Positions 62,567 to 64,000 of a stretch of DNA of 64,000 nucleotides are shown here, one piece after another. The position numbers and the translations under genes are program-made. Origin of the DNA: Burkholderiales bacterium UBA1834. GTDB lineage: Bacteria; Pseudomonadota; Gammaproteobacteria; Burkholderiales; Burkholderiaceae_C. The notes under the pieces were generated by a model. That model saw only the letters and a list, made by a program, of their open reading frames with translations. It was not told the DNA's origin and made no database searches. Where the stretch lies: contig DDJC01000004.1 of NCBI GenBank assembly GCA_002339015.1, positions 217-64,216 of the forward strand. The letters run 5' to 3'. Each line of letters begins with the position of its first letter. Positions within the stretch are counted from its first letter, which is position 1.

Positions 62567-63607
62567 TCAGGCGGCCTTGCCCTCGGGGGCGGCCACCTTG
62601 TCCCGCTCAGCATAGCGCTTGGCCATCACCGAGCACACGAAGAGTTGCAGCTGGTGGTAGAACATGATGGGCAGCACCAACACCCCCATCGAGGGATTGC
62701 CGCTGAACAGCAGCTTGGCCATGGGCACGCCCGAGGCCAGCGTCTTCTTGGAGCCGCAGAACACGGCCACGATCTCGTCCTCGACCGGGAAATTCAGGGC
62801 CTTGGCCACGCGCCTGGTCAGCCACAGCAGCGGGAACAGAAAAAGACAAACACCCACCGTCGTCATCGCCATCAGGCCCAGGCCATGCTTGCTCCACAGG
62901 CCATCGGCCACCGAATCGCTGAACGAGCTCAGCACCAGCAGCAGGATCACGGCGCGATCGACCTTGGTCGTCCAGGGCTTGATCTTCTGGAACCACGCAC
63001 CCACCACCGGCCGCAGCAGTTGGCCCAGCACGAAGGGCAGCAGCAGCATCTTGGCCACCTTGAGCATGGTGTCACCAACATCCATGGCCTGGCCGTCGGC
63101 CGCGCCGCTGAACACGAGGCTGGCCAGCAGCGGTGTCAGCACCACGCCCAGCAGGGTCGACAAGGTGGCGTTGAGCACGGCCGCGGCCACGTTGCCGCGC
63201 GCCATCGCCGTCATCGCCACAGACGACGACACGGTGGAGGGCAACACCGCCAGGTAGAAGAAGCCCAGCAGCAGATCGTGCGGGATGAAGCGGCCCACCA
63301 GCGCGTTGAGCAGCAGCCACCACAGCGGGAAGAGCACGAAGGTACTGACCTGCACCACCAGGTGCAGCTTCCAGCGCGAGGCGCCGTGCTTGAGGCTGTC
63401 GGTGCTCAAGCCCATGCCGTGCAAAAAGAAGATCAGGAAGATGCCGATGTCGCCGACCTTGTCCAGGTGCAGGGTGCCCCCCGTGCGGCCCAGCTCCGGG
63501 GCAATGGAGGCCAGCACCACCGCACCCACCATGCCGATCAGGAACCAGTCGGCCGCGCCGCCCTGGTGCTTGCGGCACGCCCTGCGCGTGCCTGTCATCC
63601 GCTTCAT
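62567..63607 (-). CDS. Bile acid:sodium symporter-like protein (YfeH/SBF-like)
   Basis: The 346-residue protein has about ten membrane helices with SBF-like motifs: IGIFLIFFLHGMGLSTDSLK, FFYLAVLPSTVSSSVAMTAM, ARGNVAAAVLNATLSTLLGV and CGSKKTLASGVPMAKLLF. It resembles the YfeH subgroup of the BASS superfamily, whose substrates are unknown; a short-chain organic anion is likely. The ATG at 63607 is preferred over a GTG seven codons upstream. It lies 24 bp upstream of marC in the same direction. Confidence 0.91.
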   Translation of the reverse strand: MKRMTGTRRACRKHQGGAADWFLIGMVGAVVLASIAPELGRTGGTLHLDKVGDIGIFLIFFLHGMGLSTDSLKHGASRWKLHLVVQVSTFVLFPLWWLLLNALVGRFIPHDLLLGFFYLAVLPSTVSSSVAMTAMARGNVAAAVLNATLSTLLGVVLTPLLASLVFSGAADGQAMDVGDTMLKVAKMLLLPFVLGQLLRPVVGAWFQKIKPWTTKVDRAVILLLVLSSFSDSVADGLWSKHGLGLMAMTTVGVCLFLFPLLWLTRRVAKALNFPVEDEIVAVFCGSKKTLASGVPMAKLLFSGNPSMGVLVLPIMFYHQLQLFVCSVMAKRYAERDKVAAPEGKAA

Positions 63608-63708
63608 CGGTGTCAACACCTTCACCACCTCGACCTCGTCAAGTCACAATGCAAGGCCGTGAGCCTAACGCGCGCACGGCTGCCCGCATCGCCCCGTTTG
63701 GACAGAGC

Positions 63709-64000
63709 ATGCCGAGAAACGGACAAAACGAAGCACCAAGCCCGCCCGACGTGCCCCCCGCCGCGCCCAGGACACGCCGCCAGCCCCGCCAGCGCGCACT
63801 GCCCGCGCTGAGGGATGGTCTGCCCCGCTGCGTGCTGGCCCGTGTGGAATCGTTGCCCGCGGGCTCCTGGACAGACGAGCACAGCCACCCTTGGGCGCAG
63901 CTGTCCTACGCCGTGGAAGGCGTGCTGCAGGTGCACACGGCCACCGGCCAGTTCATGGCCCCGCCCGAGCGCGCCATCTGGGTACCCGCCAACCTGCCGC
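63709..64000 (+). CDS. AraC-family regulator with cupin sensor domain, cut by the window edge
   Basis: From the ATG at 63709 the frame stays open to the end of the window (97 codons). The visible part has a basic leader (PRTRRQPRQRALPALRDG) and then a cupin-type sensor (WTDEHSHPWAQLSYAVEGVL, VHTATGQFMAPPERAIWVPA) with the HSH pair of AraC regulators that bind small ligands. The helix-turn-helix half is beyond the window. It is divergent from the symporter gene, 101 bp apart, and may control it. Confidence 0.82.
   Translation, partial: MPRNGQNEAPSPPDVPPAAPRTRRQPRQRALPALRDGLPRCVLARVESLPAGSWTDEHSHPWAQLSYAVEGVLQVHTATGQFMAPPERAIWVPANLP

Overview
This is a high-GC window (mostly about 65-70% G+C by eye) from a betaproteobacterium of the order Burkholderiales. 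The evidence is the thiC-thiO-thiS-thiG-thiD/E operon, PEP-CTERM proteins, a DUF1800/DUF1501 pair, Fur-type iron genes and many protein variants typical of the Leptothrix/Ideonella/Aquabacterium/Comamonadaceae area. The genus is inferred, not proven. No rRNA, tRNA, CRISPR array or intact insertion sequence was seen.

Layout. 0-4.1 kb: thiamine operon (end of thiC, thiO, thiS, thiG, thiD-thiE fusion). 4.2-6.8 kb: orphan sensor kinase, a possible small membrane peptide, an SRPBCC protein. 6.9-9.3 kb: TonB receptor with a Fur box. 9.5-11 kb: bioB and a cysteine-cluster protein. 11-15.3 kb: secreted or surface proteins (PEP-CTERM phytase-like esterase, OmpW, SGNH hydrolase lipoprotein) and a DUF4442 thioesterase-fold protein. 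15.4-18.6 kb: DUF1800/DUF1501 pair. 18.7-22.1 kb: a single-chain biotin-dependent acyl-CoA carboxylase. 22.4-27.6 kb: pectinacetylesterase-like enzyme, second PEP-CTERM protein, membrane protein, and a divergent alpha/beta hydrolase-TetR pair. 27.9-32.5 kb: a Fur-boxed siderophore uptake operon.

27.6-44.6 kb is patchy and accessory: remnants of an enoyl-CoA hydratase and of a tyrosine integrase, three regulator/enzyme pairs (AraC-monooxygenase, DHFR/RibD-like-TetR, AraC-SDR), and an interbacterial-competition locus. That locus holds a Tde1/Ntox15-like DNase toxin followed by five tandem GAD-like/DUF1851 (Tdi1-type) immunity copies. The three nearest the toxin are intact, the fourth is frameshifted and the fifth is truncated. 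G+C drops inside the toxin gene exactly where the toxin domain begins. A second candidate effector, a LysM-PGRP amidase without a Sec signal, lies 1.5 kb away; it is split by two one-base deletions, both in G runs.

44.7-51.7 kb: an SMC-type operon in the order kleisin-like, MukE-like, SMC ATPase, matching MksFEB/JetABC. Where a Wadjet operon would carry the JetD nuclease there is a large B12-type radical SAM gene. This is the strongest candidate for an undescribed functional association.

51.7-61.9 kb: a nucleobase/amide catabolic island with a BMP-type nucleoside ABC importer and PuuE-like deacetylase on one strand, and divergently a RutB-like cysteine hydrolase, amidase, TetR regulator and HpxW-like gamma-glutamyltransferase homologue. 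61.9-64 kb: MarC, a YfeH-like symporter, and the start of an AraC regulator cut by the window edge.
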